Assembly: GCA_903855135.1 (NCBI GenBank)
Contig: CAINYB010000025.1
Coordinates: 1-52,695 of the forward strand
DNA: 52,695 bases
Source: an uncultured bacterium
GTDB lineage: Bacteria > Patescibacteriota > Patescibacteriia > UBA1558 > GWA2-36-10
Direction of reading: 5' to 3'
Shown here: piece after piece, positions 1 through 8,736 of the stretch
Position numbering within the stretch: the first letter of the stretch is position 1
Layout: the number at the start of each line of letters is the position of its first letter
Notes under the pieces: model-generated
Databases searched by the model: none
What the model was told of the DNA's origin: nothing
The model's input: only the letters and a program-made list of their open reading frames with translations
Program-made: the position numbers and the translations under genes

Positions 1-363
1 CAAATTATTTATTTGATAAATTTTGAAGATATTAAAATCGCTTTTTTGGGAGAATTTGGTCATCAGACTTTGACCGATAAAGACCTGGAGCTCATCGAGG
101 GGGCAGACATTTTAATTTTACCAGTCGGCGGAGGAGACTTAACTACCGCCAAAGAAGCAGTGAAAATTATTTCCCAAGTAGAGCCACGTATAGTGATCCC
201 TAGTTGCCATCAGGCTGGTATGGCTAAATTAAAAGCCGATGATATTAGTCTGTTTGTCAAAGAGTTTGGTGTCAAACCGGAAGAAATGGATAAATTAAAA
301 ATTAGTAAAAAAGATCTTCCTCAAGAAGATATAAAATTAATAATTTTAAAAACACAAAAATGA
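1..363 (+). CDS. MBL-fold metallo-hydrolase (UlaG-like), C-terminal part
   Basis: The reading frame is open from base 1, so the gene starts outside the window and only about 120 C-terminal residues are seen; the TTG at 13 is probably internal. The visible part fits the end of the metallo-beta-lactamase superfamily branch COG2220/Lactamase_B_3: a strand ending in AFLGEFGH (motif with a metal-ligand His), then DILILPVGGG, then a TAKEA helix and a PRIVIPSCH strand carrying the last metal-binding His. Such proteins are predicted metal-dependent hydrolases of unknown substrate in most bacteria. Its stop overlaps the start of the next gene (ATGA), so the two are probably translated together. The family is fairly certain; the substrate is not. 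Confidence 0.75.
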   Translation, partial: QIIYLINFEDIKIAFLGEFGHQTLTDKDLELIEGADILILPVGGGDLTTAKEAVKIISQVEPRIVIPSCHQAGMAKLKADDISLFVKEFGVKPEEMDKLKISKKDLPQEDIKLIILKTQK

Positions 364-692
364 TTTTTTTTGAGACCTCAAAAAATAAAATCTTTTTTTT
401 AAGTTTTCTTGTTGTCATTAGTACCATATTTGTTGCTCTAGTTTGGTTGAAATTCGCTCCTGATAAACAAGGACTGAAAATAAAAGCAGTTGCACTTATC
501 TCGGATGAAGTGAAAACACAAGTAAATGATAATTTGCAAAACATGCAAGATTCTTTTGCATTAGGCACTGAGCAGATAAAAGACTTACAAGGTGAATTTA
601 TCCAAGAACAAAAACAAAAGGCATTATTAGAGGTCACTAAAAAATATCTAGCAGAAAAACAAGCCACCAGTACTCAAGAAAAAAATAATTAA
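360..692 (+). CDS. Small membrane-anchored hypothetical protein
   Basis: A 110-residue protein that I do not recognise. It has one N-terminal membrane segment (about residues 11-30, a run of F/L/V/I) preceded by Lys residues, so the C-terminal part is probably outside. The rest is polar and helical, rich in Gln, Lys and Glu (about residues 45-100), which suggests a coiled coil or an extended helix. The ATG overlaps the stop of the MBL-fold gene by four bases, so translational coupling is likely. No signature residues were seen, and no function is assigned. Confidence 0.6.
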   Translation: MIFFETSKNKIFFLSFLVVISTIFVALVWLKFAPDKQGLKIKAVALISDEVKTQVNDNLQNMQDSFALGTEQIKDLQGEFIQEQKQKALLEVTKKYLAEKQATSTQEKNN

Positions 693-722
693 GTAAACTT
701 TCTCTGCGATGCAGGGGTAAAA

Positions 723-728
723 TATAAT
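723..728 (+). promoter_or_regulatory. Probable gyrA -10 box
   Basis: A consensus TATAAT lies 51 bases before the gyrA start codon. No good -35 is visible at the usual spacing. The leader it would produce contains the GC-rich hairpin at 737-767. Confidence 0.45.
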
Positions 729-736
729 TTAACAGC

Positions 737-767
737 GATGCTTCCCCCGCCGTAGGCGGGGAGCATC
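737..767. repeat. Palindromic repeat element in the gyrA leader
   Basis: A strong hairpin with arms GATGCT/AGCATC and a GC-rich core CCCCGCC-GTA-GGCGGGG. It lies between the putative gyrA promoter and the start codon. It belongs to the group of short GC-rich palindromes scattered through this window, in a genome that is otherwise AT-rich. No T tract follows on the plus strand, so it does not look like an ordinary terminator. Confidence 0.7.
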
Positions 768-779
768 CAAAATATCTTT

Positions 780-3269
780 ATGGTCAAGAAAGTTGTAAAA
801 CAAAATTCTAATTTACCAGAAAATAATTTTAACCAAGGACGAGTAGAAAATCTTTCCATTGTTAAAGAAATGGAGACTTCTTATTTGGACTATGCCATGT
901 CTGTCATCGTGGCTCGGGCTTTACCGGATGTGAGAGATGGCTTAAAACCAGTTCATCGTCGTATTTTATATGCGATGTGGAGCATTGGCTTAAAACATAA
1001 TGCAAAGTTTAGAAAATCTGCTACCGTAGTTGGTGAGGTGTTAGGTAAATATCATCCTCATGGTGACTCTGCTGTCTATGACTCGATGGTGAGAATGGCG
1101 CAAGATTTTGCTATGCGCTACCCACTAGTCCACGGTCAAGGTAACTTCGGCTCCATGGACGGTGATAATGCCGCGGCTATGCGTTACACAGAAGCGAAAT
1201 TACATGCTTTAGCAGAGGAGCTAATGCTTGATATTGATAAAAAGACAGTGGATTTTATCCCGAACTATGACGGCTCTCACGAAGAGCCAAAAGTCATGCC
1301 GGCCAAATTACCAAATTTGCTTTTAAATGGCACGACCGGTATTGCTGTTGGTATGGCGACAAATATTCCCCCACATAATTTAAGTGAATTAATTGACGCC
1401 ATAAATTTATTGATTGCGAATCCTGAAAGCTCCATCGACGATTTATTAGCAGTAGTCAAAGGGCCAGATTTTCCGACTGGTGGCGTGATCTATAATCAAG
1501 AAGACATCAAGACTGCTTACGCTACTGGACGTGGTGGTATCGTTATGCGTGGCGAAGCTGAGATTTTAGAAAACAAACTAGGCCAGTTTCAAATCATCAT
1601 CACTTCTGTGCCTTATCAAGTAAACAAAGCCACCTTATTAGAAAAAATTGCTCAACTAGTCAAAGATAAAAAAATCGAAGGCATCAAAGATTTGCGTGAT
1701 GAGTCAGACAAAGATGGTGTTCGCGTTGTGATTGATCTAAAAAAAGAAGCCTATCCGAAAAAGATCTTAAATAATCTTTACAAGTCTACTCAATTACAAG
1801 AAACTTTTCATGTCAACATGTTGGCTTTGATCGATGGTTTGCAGCCAAGAGTTTTGACTTTGAAAGATATTTTAGAAGAGTATATCAAGCATCGTCAGAT
1901 AGTAGTCAAACGTCGTACGCAATTTGAATTGACTCGCGCTGAAGATCGGGCACATATTTTAGAAGGTTTAAAAATAGCTTTAGATAAAATTGATGCCGTC
2001 ATCAAGACGATTCGTGCTTCTAAAGATAAAGAAGTGGCGAAAACAAATTTGATGAAGCAGTTTAAACTATCAGACCGTCAAGCAACTGCTATTTTGGAAA
2101 TGCGTTTACAAAATTTAGCAAACTTAGAAAGATTAAAAGTAGAAACAGAACTAAAAGAAAAATTAGCTTTGATCAAAGAGTTGATGGCTATTTTAAAAAG
2201 TGAAACTAAAGTTTTGGCTATTATCAAATCAGAGATTGATGAGCTCAAAGAAAAATTTGGCGATGCTCGTCGTACCAAAGTTATCAAAGCCGGTGTCAAT
2301 AAAATGACCACCGAAGATTTGATCCCCAATGAAACTGCTATCATCACCATGACCCATGATGGCTACATCAAGCGTATTGCTCCAGATAATTTTAAGACCC
2401 AAAGTCGCGGTGGCAAAGGTGTGATTGGTCTGACTACCAAAGAAGAGGATGAAGTGAAATTTTTCTTTGCTACCAATACTCATGCTGATTTGATGTTCTT
2501 TACTAGTCGTGGTCGTGTCTTCCAGCTCAAAGCCTACGAAGTGCCAGCACAAAGCCGAACTTCTAAAGGACAAAATATTGTTAACTTTTTACAGCTTTCA
2601 CCTGAAGAGTCAGTTTCTTCTATTTTGCAAAGCGATGATTTCAATGCTTTTAAATTCTTTGTTATGGCTACCAAAAACGGTTTAGTAAAACGTGTAGCGG
2701 TGGACCAATTTACTCACGTCAGACGTTCAGGCTTAATCGCCATCACTTTAAAAGATAGTGATGAGTTACGTTGGGTCAGACCGGCAAGTGGAAAAGATGA
2801 TGTCATGTTGGTGACAGAAAAAGGGCAGTCTATCCGTTTCAAAGAAGTCTCAGTACGAGCCATGGGCCGATCGGCTTCTGGGGTTATGGGCATCAGAGTC
2901 AAAAAAGACGACCAATTAGTCGGCGTAGACTTGATCCCAGATGGTAAAGTAAATAAAGATGAACAATTATTAGTCGTGATGGCTAATGGCTTTGGTAAGC
3001 GTACAAACTTAAAAGAATACAAAGTCCAAGGTCGTGGTGGCTCTGGTATCAAGACCGCTCAAGTTACTACTAAGACTGGTGTCTTATGTACTGCTGGTAT
3101 TGTCAGTCAAAGAATGGAGGATGAGGACATGATCATTATTTCTCGCAAAGGACAAGTGATCCGTTTGCCATTAAAGACCGTCAGCATCTTAGGTCGTGCC
3201 ACCCAAGGCGTACGTTTGATGCGTTTTAAAGAAACTGACGATCAAGTTTCCTCTGTCACTTTCATTTAA
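780..3269 (+). CDS. gyrA: DNA gyrase subunit A
   Basis: This is the breakage-and-reunion subunit of DNA gyrase, which introduces negative supercoils together with GyrB (not in this window). It has 829 residues. The N-terminal winged-helix region carries [10 protein letters not shown] (about residues 92-101, the quinolone-resistance region with the susceptible-type Ser and Asp). The catalytic Tyr lies in AMRYTEAKL (near residue 135). The C-terminal half is a set of beta-pinwheel blades, and the GyrA box is QSRGGKG, which supports gyrase rather than topoisomerase IV. The first ATG gives a polar leader of about 20 residues before the conserved [17 protein letters not shown] block. A bidirectional terminator follows. 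Confidence 0.97.
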   Translation: MVKKVVKQNSNLPENNFNQGRVENLSIVKEMETSYLDYAMSVIVARALPDVRDGLKPVHRRILYAMWSIGLKHNAKFRKSATVVGEVLGKYHPHGDSAVYDSMVRMAQDFAMRYPLVHGQGNFGSMDGDNAAAMRYTEAKLHALAEELMLDIDKKTVDFIPNYDGSHEEPKVMPAKLPNLLLNGTTGIAVGMATNIPPHNLSELIDAINLLIANPESSIDDLLAVVKGPDFPTGGVIYNQEDIKTAYATGRGGIVMRGEAEILENKLGQFQIIITSVPYQVNKATLLEKIAQLVKDKKIEGIKDLRDESDKDGVRVVIDLKKEAYPKKILNNLYKSTQLQETFHVNMLALIDGLQPRVLTLKDILEEYIKHRQIVVKRRTQFELTRAEDRAHILEGLKIALDKIDAVIKTIRASKDKEVAKTNLMKQFKLSDRQATAILEMRLQNLANLERLKVETELKEKLALIKELMAILKSETKVLAIIKSEIDELKEKFGDARRTKVIKAGVNKMTTEDLIPNETAIITMTHDGYIKRIAPDNFKTQSRGGKGVIGLTTKEEDEVKFFFATNTHADLMFFTSRGRVFQLKAYEVPAQSRTSKGQNIVNFLQLSPEESVSSILQSDDFNAFKFFVMATKNGLVKRVAVDQFTHVRRSGLIAITLKDSDELRWVRPASGKDDVMLVTEKGQSIRFKEVSVRAMGRSASGVMGIRVKKDDQLVGVDLIPDGKVNKDEQLLVVMANGFGKRTNLKEYKVQGRGGSGIKTAQVTTKTGVLCTAGIVSQRMEDEDMIIISRKGQVIRLPLKTVSILGRATQGVRLMRFKETDDQVSSVTFI

Positions 3270-3286
3270 AATTTTTTAGTAAAGAA

Positions 3287-3340
3287 AAACCCCGCTTCGT
3301 TTTTGTGTTAGCATGAACTGTTAACTACGAATTGGGGTTT
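3287..3340. terminator. Bidirectional terminator between gyrA and the convergent small gene
   Basis: Outer arms AAACCCC (3287-3293) and GGGGTTT (3334-3340), with inner TTCG/CGAA pairing. The two convergent genes end on either side, so one hairpin could serve both. Confidence 0.55.
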
Positions 3341-3347
3341 GGTGAAG

Positions 3348-3638
3348 TTAGACCACCCTTGCCTTGACATAACAGCTGATCTCCTGAATTTTTTCCCAAG
3401 GAATTTCCAGGATGGCTTGAGCAGTTGGCTCTCCCTCAATGTAGAAGAGACACAATTGCAGGTTGTCTTCTGGCTGGCATTCTACAACCCAACCAGTAAC
3501 CTGATCAAAAGCTTCTAACATAGAGCGAAAGCCCCAGGACTGCCTGAACCAAACGCGCCACCCATCATCAATACCGGCATCTTCTTTTAAGGTGACGCAG
3601 ACCAGTTGGCCGGTAGTAGGGACATGCAGCTTTGACAT
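3348..3638 (-). CDS. Small orphan protein with strong SD and atypical codon use
   Basis: A 96-residue soluble protein that I do not recognise. It is rich in Trp, Gln and Val, has no membrane segment, and predicts as mostly beta strands (for example TGQLVCVTLKED and GWVVEC). Unlike most neighbours it uses many C/G-ending codons (CTG, GCC, CAG). A purine-rich GGGGG stretch lies 7-12 bases before the ATG, and a good promoter sits about 70 bases upstream. It shares these traits with the genes at 6653, 38062, 38345 and 52175. It is very probably a real expressed gene; its function is unknown. Confidence 0.65.
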   Translation of the reverse strand: MSKLHVPTTGQLVCVTLKEDAGIDDGWRVWFRQSWGFRSMLEAFDQVTGWVVECQPEDNLQLCLFYIEGEPTAQAILEIPWEKIQEISCYVKARVV

Positions 3639-3707
3639 TTTAAGCCCCCTTTCTAAGGCTTTTGTGAAGCTGTCGGTGTCATCTATTTAAGGATCGTTTA
3701 TACTTTG

Positions 3708-3735
3708 ACTATAGCTAAAATATCCATTTTGTCAA
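3708..3735 (-). promoter_or_regulatory. Promoter of the small orphan gene at 3348-3638
   Basis: On the minus strand, TTGACA (3735-3730), a 16-base spacer and TATAGT (3713-3708). This predicts a leader of about 60 bases. Its -35 directly abuts the ruvB -10 on the other strand, so the two promoters are back to back. Confidence 0.65.
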
Positions 3736-3741
3736 TATAAT
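3736..3741 (+). promoter_or_regulatory. ruvB -10 box with very short leader
   Basis: TATAAT ends nine bases before the ruvB ATG, so the transcript would have almost no leader. No clear -35 is seen. Confidence 0.5.
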
Positions 3742-3750
3742 TAAAATTTT

Positions 3751-4764
3751 ATGGATGAACGTATTATCTCCAGTTCAGAACAGAAGCAAGATAAGACTTG
3801 GGATTTGACTTTGCGTCCCCAAAGCCTTAGTGATTATATTGGTCAAGAACAAGTGAAAGCTAATCTAGAGATTTTTTTAACAGCGGCTAAACAAAGGCAA
3901 GAATCAACTGATCATATTTTATTATTTGGCCCACCAGGTTTAGGTAAAACTACTTTAGCTCATATTATTGCTAAAGAAATGAATGTGGGAATTAAAATTA
4001 CTTCTGGTCCGACTATCACTAAAGCTGGTGACTTAGCGGCTTTGATTACCAATTTGCAAGCTGGCGATATTTTATTCATCGATGAGATCCATCGTTTGCC
4101 AAAAGTGATCGAAGAAGTTTTATATCCGGCCATGGAAGACTTTGCCTTAGATATTATTTTAGGCAAAGGACCGCAAGCGCAAATTTTACGTTTGGATTTA
4201 CCAAAATTTACCATCATTGGAGCGACCACAAGATATAATCTTATTTCCTCACCTTTGCGTGATCGCTTTGGGGCCACTTTTAGACTTGATTTTTATAATC
4301 AAGATGAACTAGCCACCATCATCAAACGTTCAGCTGATATTTTGGCAACGAAAATCTCTGAAGATGCTATTTTAGAGTTAGCTTCTCGTAGTCGTGGTAC
4401 GCCTCGTATCGCAAATCGTATTTTAAAACGTGTCAGAGACTATGTCCAAGTGAAAGCTGATGGTGACATTTCAACCGCTTTAGCTCACGACGCCCTATCT
4501 TTGATGGCGATAGACAAATATGGTCTTGATGATTTAGATAGACGTTTTTTAAAGGTGATTATTGAGAGTTACAATGGTGGGCCAGTAGGAGTCAATACTA
4601 TTGCGGCTGCTTTACAAGAAGAGGCGGGTACGATAGAGGAAATCATTGAGCCATACTTGATGCAGCTTGGGCTTTTGGCTCGTACTAGTCAGGGTCGCAT
4701 CGTGACTGACAAAGCGTATCAATATTTAAATTTGCCTTTACCAGAAAATAATAAATTGTTTTAA
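3751..4764 (+). CDS. ruvB: Holliday junction branch migration ATPase RuvB
   Basis: RuvB is the hexameric AAA+ motor that drives Holliday junction migration with RuvA. It has 337 residues, the normal length. Visible motifs are the Walker A GPPGLGKTT (about residues 60-68), Walker B LFIDEIHRL, sensor GATTR, the RGTPRIANR sensor II region, and a C-terminal winged helix with ESYNGGPVGVNTIA. It is first in a probable operon with queH and queA (gaps of 8 and 6 bases). No Shine-Dalgarno sequence is seen, which fits the very short predicted leader. Confidence 0.97.
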   Translation: MDERIISSSEQKQDKTWDLTLRPQSLSDYIGQEQVKANLEIFLTAAKQRQESTDHILLFGPPGLGKTTLAHIIAKEMNVGIKITSGPTITKAGDLAALITNLQAGDILFIDEIHRLPKVIEEVLYPAMEDFALDIILGKGPQAQILRLDLPKFTIIGATTRYNLISSPLRDRFGATFRLDFYNQDELATIIKRSADILATKISEDAILELASRSRGTPRIANRILKRVRDYVQVKADGDISTALAHDALSLMAIDKYGLDDLDRRFLKVIIESYNGGPVGVNTIAAALQEEAGTIEEIIEPYLMQLGLLARTSQGRIVTDKAYQYLNLPLPENNKLF

Positions 4765-4772
4765 GTTAATTA

Positions 4773-5318
4773 ATGAAAAATAAATTACTTTTGCACTCTT
4801 GCTGTGCACCATGTTCAATTTATGTTATTAAGCAGTTAATGTCCGATTGGGATTTGACTGTTTATTTTTATGATCCAAATATTCATCCACGCCAGGAGTA
4901 TAATCAGCGTCGCGATGAGATGAAAGCTTACTGCGAAAAACTAAAAGTAAATTTTATTGAAGGTCCCTATGATACTAAAAACTGGTTAGAAAAAACCAAA
5001 GGCCTCGAGCAAGAGCCAGAAAAAGGTAAGCGTTGTGACGTATGTTTTGATATTCGTTTAGGGGAAACAGCTAAATATGCAAAACTTAATAATTATCAAG
5101 CCTTTGCTACGGTTTTAAGTATCAGTCCACATAAAGACGCTAAAAAAATTAGTTCTATTGGCCAAAAATTAAGCCAAATATTTAGCGTAGATTTCTTAGA
5201 TAAAGATTGGAAGAAAAACGAAGGCTTTAAAATCGCTTGTGCTTTGAGTAAACAAGAAAATTTTTATCGCCAAAATTATTGTGGCTGTATGTATTCTAAA
5301 AGAGACAGTCTTAAATAA
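4773..5318 (+). CDS. queH: Epoxyqueuosine reductase QueH
   Basis: QueH (former DUF208) reduces epoxyqueuosine to queuosine at position 34 of GUN tRNAs, replacing the cobalamin-dependent QueG. The 181-residue protein has the family Cys pairs: LLHSCCAPCS near the N-terminus, then KRCDVCFDIRL and YCGCMYS, expected to bind an Fe-S cluster and a second metal. The Asn/His-rich FYDPNIHPRQEY segment is also typical. The gene immediately downstream encodes QueA, which makes its substrate, so the two form the end of the queuosine pathway. No tgt or earlier queuosine gene is in this window. Confidence 0.92.
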   Translation: MKNKLLLHSCCAPCSIYVIKQLMSDWDLTVYFYDPNIHPRQEYNQRRDEMKAYCEKLKVNFIEGPYDTKNWLEKTKGLEQEPEKGKRCDVCFDIRLGETAKYAKLNNYQAFATVLSISPHKDAKKISSIGQKLSQIFSVDFLDKDWKKNEGFKIACALSKQENFYRQNYCGCMYSKRDSLK

Positions 5319-5324
5319 ATTAGT

Positions 5325-6368
5325 ATGGATATAAAATTATTTGATTATCACTTACCAAAAAATTTGATCGCCCAGAGCCAAGTAAAGCCTCGCGATCACT
5401 CTAAGCTTTTGGTGCTAGATAAAACTACTGGTGAAATACAAGATAGTTATTTTTATAATATTTTAAATTTTTTGAGTAATAATGACGTTTTGGTTTTAAA
5501 TGAAACCAAAGTATTCCCTTGCCGTTTGCAGGGGCAGAAAAAAACGGGCGCTAAAGTAGAAGTTTTTTTAACTAAAAAAGTAGAGCCTAATATTTGGGAG
5601 TGTTTAGTCAAAGGACATGGTTTAAAAATAGGGGATAAAATTTATTTCGAGAAAAAATTAGTCGGCGAAATAATGAGCGATGGAGCTAAGCTAAAAAAAG
5701 TAAAGTTTAATTTAGCAGGACTTGATTTTTTAAAGATAGTAGAAAAAATAGGTCACACACCATTGCCACCATATATTAAAACAGCAGATAGCCCTTCGAC
5801 TGCGCTCAGGGTTAAAAAAGATTATCAAACAGTTTTTGCCAAAACTAGTGGTTCAGTAGCTGCGCCGACAGCTGGTTTACACTTTACGCCAGCGCTATTA
5901 AAAAAAATTGAGGCTAAAGGCATTAAAATTTTGCGAGTCACCCTACATGTCGGACTTGGTACTTTTGCACCAGTAGAAGTAGAGGACATAACTCAACATC
6001 AGATACATAGTGAGTGGGCGAGTATAGATAAAACAACTGCTGAAAAATTAAATCAAGCTAAAAAATCAGGTAAAAAAATATTAGCAGTTGGTACGACTGC
6101 CGCCAGAACCCTAGAAGCCTTTAGTGATCAAAAAGGCATTTTGCAGTCAGGTGAAAAATGGGTAAATATTTATATTTATCCGGGGATAAAATTTAAATTT
6201 GTTGATAGCTTGATCACTAATTTTCATTTGCCAAAAAGCTCACTACTATTTATGGTGTCAGCTTTAGCTGGTAGGGAGCAAATCATGAATGCTTATCAGC
6301 ACGCTGTGCAAAATAATTATCGCTTCTTCTCTTTCGGTGACGCGATGCTGATAAAAGATTTTAAATAA
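5325..6368 (+). CDS. queA: S-adenosylmethionine:tRNA ribosyltransferase-isomerase QueA
   Basis: QueA transfers and rearranges the ribose of SAM onto preQ1-modified tRNA, giving epoxyqueuosine. It has 347 residues with family landmarks: DYHLPKNLIAQ at the start, VLVLNETKVFPCRL, GSVAAPTAGLHFT, RVTLHVGLGTFAPV and the C-terminal NFHLPKSSLLFMVSAL. The oddity lies between PLPPYIK and YQTVFAK: extra residues PSTALR are encoded by a palindromic repeat element (5792-5811) that stays in frame. The same element interrupts glyA. It is the last gene of the ruvB-queH-queA operon and is followed by a terminator. Confidence 0.96.
   Translation: MDIKLFDYHLPKNLIAQSQVKPRDHSKLLVLDKTTGEIQDSYFYNILNFLSNNDVLVLNETKVFPCRLQGQKKTGAKVEVFLTKKVEPNIWECLVKGHGLKIGDKIYFEKKLVGEIMSDGAKLKKVKFNLAGLDFLKIVEKIGHTPLPPYIKTADSPSTALRVKKDYQTVFAKTSGSVAAPTAGLHFTPALLKKIEAKGIKILRVTLHVGLGTFAPVEVEDITQHQIHSEWASIDKTTAEKLNQAKKSGKKILAVGTTAARTLEAFSDQKGILQSGEKWVNIYIYPGIKFKFVDSLITNFHLPKSSLLFMVSALAGREQIMNAYQHAVQNNYRFFSFGDAMLIKDFK
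5792..5811. repeat. 20-bp palindromic repeat inserted in frame in queA
   Basis: CCCTTCGACTGCGCTCAGGG, an imperfect palindrome with CCCT/AGGG ends. It is read as P-S-T-A-L-R. The same element with two base changes lies in glyA at 16281-16300, in the same reading frame relative to the gene. It lies in a variable linker between conserved QueA motifs. Confidence 0.8.
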
Positions 6369-6393
6369 CCCAGCATTCGCCGGGCGCAACACT

Positions 6394-6430
6394 AAACTCC
6401 ACCCAAAAGCCCTTCTGGATGGAGTTTTTA
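6394..6430 (+). terminator. Terminator of the ruvB-queH-queA operon
   Basis: Arms AAACTCCA (6394-6401) and TGGAGTTT (6420-6427), followed by more T residues. The rest of the gap to 6621 is AT-rich, with a further palindrome near 6510-6528 (TACTATTTT/AAAATAGTA) and nothing else I can name. Confidence 0.6.
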
Positions 6431-6611
6431 TAATACTTCCATGTTCTTGATATTCAATTGTAATTTGTTTCTTTTCTTTTTAATCGCCAAATATTTATTT
6501 TATAATTTCTTTACTATTTTAAAAATAGTATTTTTATTTGTGCTAACTAAAAAATTAAGAAATACTAGAAAGAACTATTTGGTATTTTTAGTATAGCATT
6601 TTTTAGCAGAT

Positions 6612-6645
6612 AAAAAAAGAAGCCCAGCGCATTTCTACGCTGGGC
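6612..6645 (-). terminator. Terminator of the NYN-domain gene
   Basis: A perfect 8-bp stem, GCCCAGCG/CGCTGGGC (6622-6645), followed on the minus strand by a T tract. It lies just past the stop codon at 6653. Confidence 0.8.
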
Positions 6646-6652
6646 CAGCCAT

Positions 6653-7399
6653 TCATCGAATAGTGTTGAGTTTGATTCTGGGGATTGGTCGTAGTTCGTG
6701 ATCAATCTCTCTGCTAATGACGAATATTTGTTGTCTCAACAAAGTGCGTATAGTGGTTTCTATTTGCACCGTTGACTCAGGTCGTCTTTCTTGTGCATAT
6801 TTCATCAAAGAAGAAAAAGTAAACCATCGGTCAGGTAGCTGAGATTTTGTTTTATCAACCGTTTTGATCAGAAACTCATTCAAAGTGCACTGACTAGGGT
6901 CATCGTAAAGACAGTCAAGGAGATGAGTATGGTCACTCACTACTATTAATTCAGAATTTAAACAATTGCGTAAGGCATAGACACTGATTGTGTAATCAAA
7001 CCTATCTTTAATGCCATTTAAGGTAGCAGCAAAGTCACCGTCGCCACTTATTAGTACCAAGTGATTTATTTTACCCTGACCATCAATAGCGGTTTCCCAC
7101 AAAGAGTTAATGATCATGATGTCACTTAGCTGTTTTCCATATTGATTTTCTGGAACAGACTTGATGATTACGCCACGATTGCGTAAAAAGTTTTCCAAAG
7201 AAGAAGAAACAACATAGCGCGTTTGAGAGTGAAATTTAGCAAAAGCGATAATGACGTTTGCTTGACCTGGAATTTGTACAAAATCCAAAAGCCTTTGCCA
7301 ATCAAGTGGATAGTGATAAGTGTTCACAAAGCCGTAGCCGACATTTTCAATGTCGATAAAAACTACAGCGCGATCAGACGGACGGGAAGAAGTAGTCAT
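6653..7399 (-). CDS. NYN-domain (LabA/DUF88, PIN-like) protein
   Basis: A 248-residue protein. The N-terminal 160 residues form a NYN domain, a PIN-like metal-dependent ribonuclease fold: FIDIENVGYG (first acidic cluster, about residues 14-23), KQLSDIMIINSLW, then LVLISGDGDFAATL (the SGDGDF signature, about residues 133-146). The C-terminal 70 residues could be a small helical or winged-helix nucleic-acid-binding region, which would suit an RNA-processing role, but I cannot name it. It has a strong SD (AAGGGAG, about 10 bases before ATG), its own promoter and terminator, and C/G-richer codon use than its neighbours. The RNA target is unknown. Confidence 0.85.
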   Translation of the reverse strand: MTTSSRPSDRAVVFIDIENVGYGFVNTYHYPLDWQRLLDFVQIPGQANVIIAFAKFHSQTRYVVSSSLENFLRNRGVIIKSVPENQYGKQLSDIMIINSLWETAIDGQGKINHLVLISGDGDFAATLNGIKDRFDYTISVYALRNCLNSELIVVSDHTHLLDCLYDDPSQCTLNEFLIKTVDKTKSQLPDRWFTFSSLMKYAQERRPESTVQIETTIRTLLRQQIFVISREIDHELRPIPRIKLNTIR

Positions 7400-7482
7400 G
7401 ATTTACTCCCTTGAGTTTTTTGTTGATAAAATTTGTTTTAATGAACCAATAGTCGATGAATTGAATCGAACGAATCAAAAAT

Positions 7483-7511
7483 AGACTAACATAATTAGTT
7501 TATTTAGTCAA
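7483..7511 (-). promoter_or_regulatory. Promoter of the NYN-domain gene
   Basis: Minus strand TTGACT (7511-7506), a 17-base spacer and TAGTCT (7488-7483). The predicted leader is about 75 bases and holds the strong SD. Confidence 0.5.
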
Positions 7512-7527
7512 TAAAAAGGAGCATTAA

Positions 7528-7556
7528 AAAACTTCCTTGCTTTGCGAGGAAGTTTT
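7528..7556 (-). terminator. Terminator of ychF
   Basis: Arms AAAACTTCCT/AGGAAGTTTT with a short loop, followed on the minus strand by a T run. It lies directly downstream of ychF. Confidence 0.75.
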
Positions 7557-7579
7557 GGGGTAGTAGAGAGTTAAATTTT

Positions 7580-8641
7580 TTAGTTAAAGTAAAAGTGTAC
7601 CGTATCACCATCTTGCATAGTATATTCTTTACCTTCCATGCGCATTAAACCAAGCTCTTTGGCTTTAGTCCAAGAGCCAGCCTTTAATAAATCATGACAA
7701 TTAATTACTTCAGCGCGAATAAAGCCTTTTTCAAAATCAGTATGAATCACGCCGGCGGCTTGAGGAGCTTTAGTGCCTTGCGTTATGGTCCAAGCTTTAG
7801 TTTCTTCTGGACCAGTGGTGATAAAAGTAATTAAATTTAATAAGCCATAGCTTGTTTGAATTAAATTTGTTAAACCACTATTTTTAATACCTAATTCTTG
7901 TAAATAGTTTTGTGCTTCACTTGCATCTAGTTCAGCTAATTCAGCTTCGAGCTTAGCACAGATACTCAAAGAGTTAATGGGCAGATTTAAATCTTTACCT
8001 AAATCATTTTCAGCAATATTATAAAGATAAATAATAGGCTTAAGGCTTAATAAATTTAATTGTTTTAAAATTTTAAATTCTTCTTCTGTCCAAGCAACTT
8101 GCGATAATAATTTTTCTTGTTCTAAAATATCTTTAGCTTTGCTAATGACAATTTTTTCTTGATCTAATTCTTTTTCATAAGCACCTTTCATTTTACTTAT
8201 CACTTTACTCAAGTGTTTGGTGACAGTTTCTAGATCAGCCAAAATTAATTCTAAATTAATGATTTTTTTGTCATCTTCGGGATCGATTTTCCCGCCAACA
8301 TGGATAACATTTGAGTCAGAAAAATGTCTGACCACTTGCACGATGGCATCTACTTCGCGGATGTGAGCTAAAAATTTATTACCCAAGCCTTCGCCAGTTG
8401 AGGCGCCTTTGACAAGGCCAGCGATATCGACAAACTCAATCGTGGTTGGCACGATTTTGGCAGATGCTGACATCACGCTTAATTGATTTAAGCGTTCATC
8501 AGGCACAGCGACTACACCGACATTTGGATCGATAGTACAAAAGGGATAATTAGCCGCATCGACTTTGTTTTTAGTTAAGGCTTGAAAAAGTGTTGATTTA
8601 CCGACATTTGGTAAACCAACAATACCTAAAGAAAATGACAT
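7580..8641 (-). CDS. ychF: Obg-like ATPase YchF
   Basis: YchF is a conserved P-loop NTPase of the Obg family that prefers ATP and associates with ribosomes and stress responses. The 353-residue protein has [11 protein letters not shown] (about residues 8-18), the G3 region [11 protein letters not shown], a helical coiled-coil middle, and the C-terminal TGS domain ending in [12 protein letters not shown]. The start ATG gives the canonical [16 protein letters not shown]. It stands alone between a NYN gene and a divergent helicase gene. Confidence 0.96.
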   Translation of the reverse strand: MSFSLGIVGLPNVGKSTLFQALTKNKVDAANYPFCTIDPNVGVVAVPDERLNQLSVMSASAKIVPTTIEFVDIAGLVKGASTGEGLGNKFLAHIREVDAIVQVVRHFSDSNVIHVGGKIDPEDDKKIINLELILADLETVTKHLSKVISKMKGAYEKELDQEKIVISKAKDILEQEKLLSQVAWTEEEFKILKQLNLLSLKPIIYLYNIAENDLGKDLNLPINSLSICAKLEAELAELDASEAQNYLQELGIKNSGLTNLIQTSYGLLNLITFITTGPEETKAWTITQGTKAPQAAGVIHTDFEKGFIRAEVINCHDLLKAGSWTKAKELGLMRMEGKEYTMQDGDTVHFYFN

Positions 8642-8671
8642 AGTTTAATTTATCTTGATTAACGTGTTTTA

Positions 8672-8700
8672 TTTAAACACAAAAAAAGGCTTTCTGTCAA
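8672..8700 (-). promoter_or_regulatory. ychF promoter
   Basis: Minus strand TTGACA (8700-8695), a 17-base spacer and TTTAAA (8677-8672). The leader is about 25-30 bases. Confidence 0.55.
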
Positions 8701-8724
8701 TTAGCCAAGCTGAACTTTTTAGGC

Positions 8725-8730
8725 TATAAT
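8725..8730 (+). promoter_or_regulatory. Helicase gene -10 box six bases before ATG
   Basis: TATAAT is followed by six bases and the ATG at 8737. Transcription would start at or next to the A of the start codon, giving a leaderless mRNA. The -35 is weak. Confidence 0.6.
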
Positions 8731-8736
8731 ATTTTC

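Noticed and set aside
6441-6596. A 51-codon ATG-initiated hydrophobic reading frame in the gap between queA and the NYN gene
   Set aside because: It lies in very AT-rich sequence where Phe/Leu/Ile runs arise by chance, has no Shine-Dalgarno or clear promoter, and crosses a palindrome. It is not supported as a gene.
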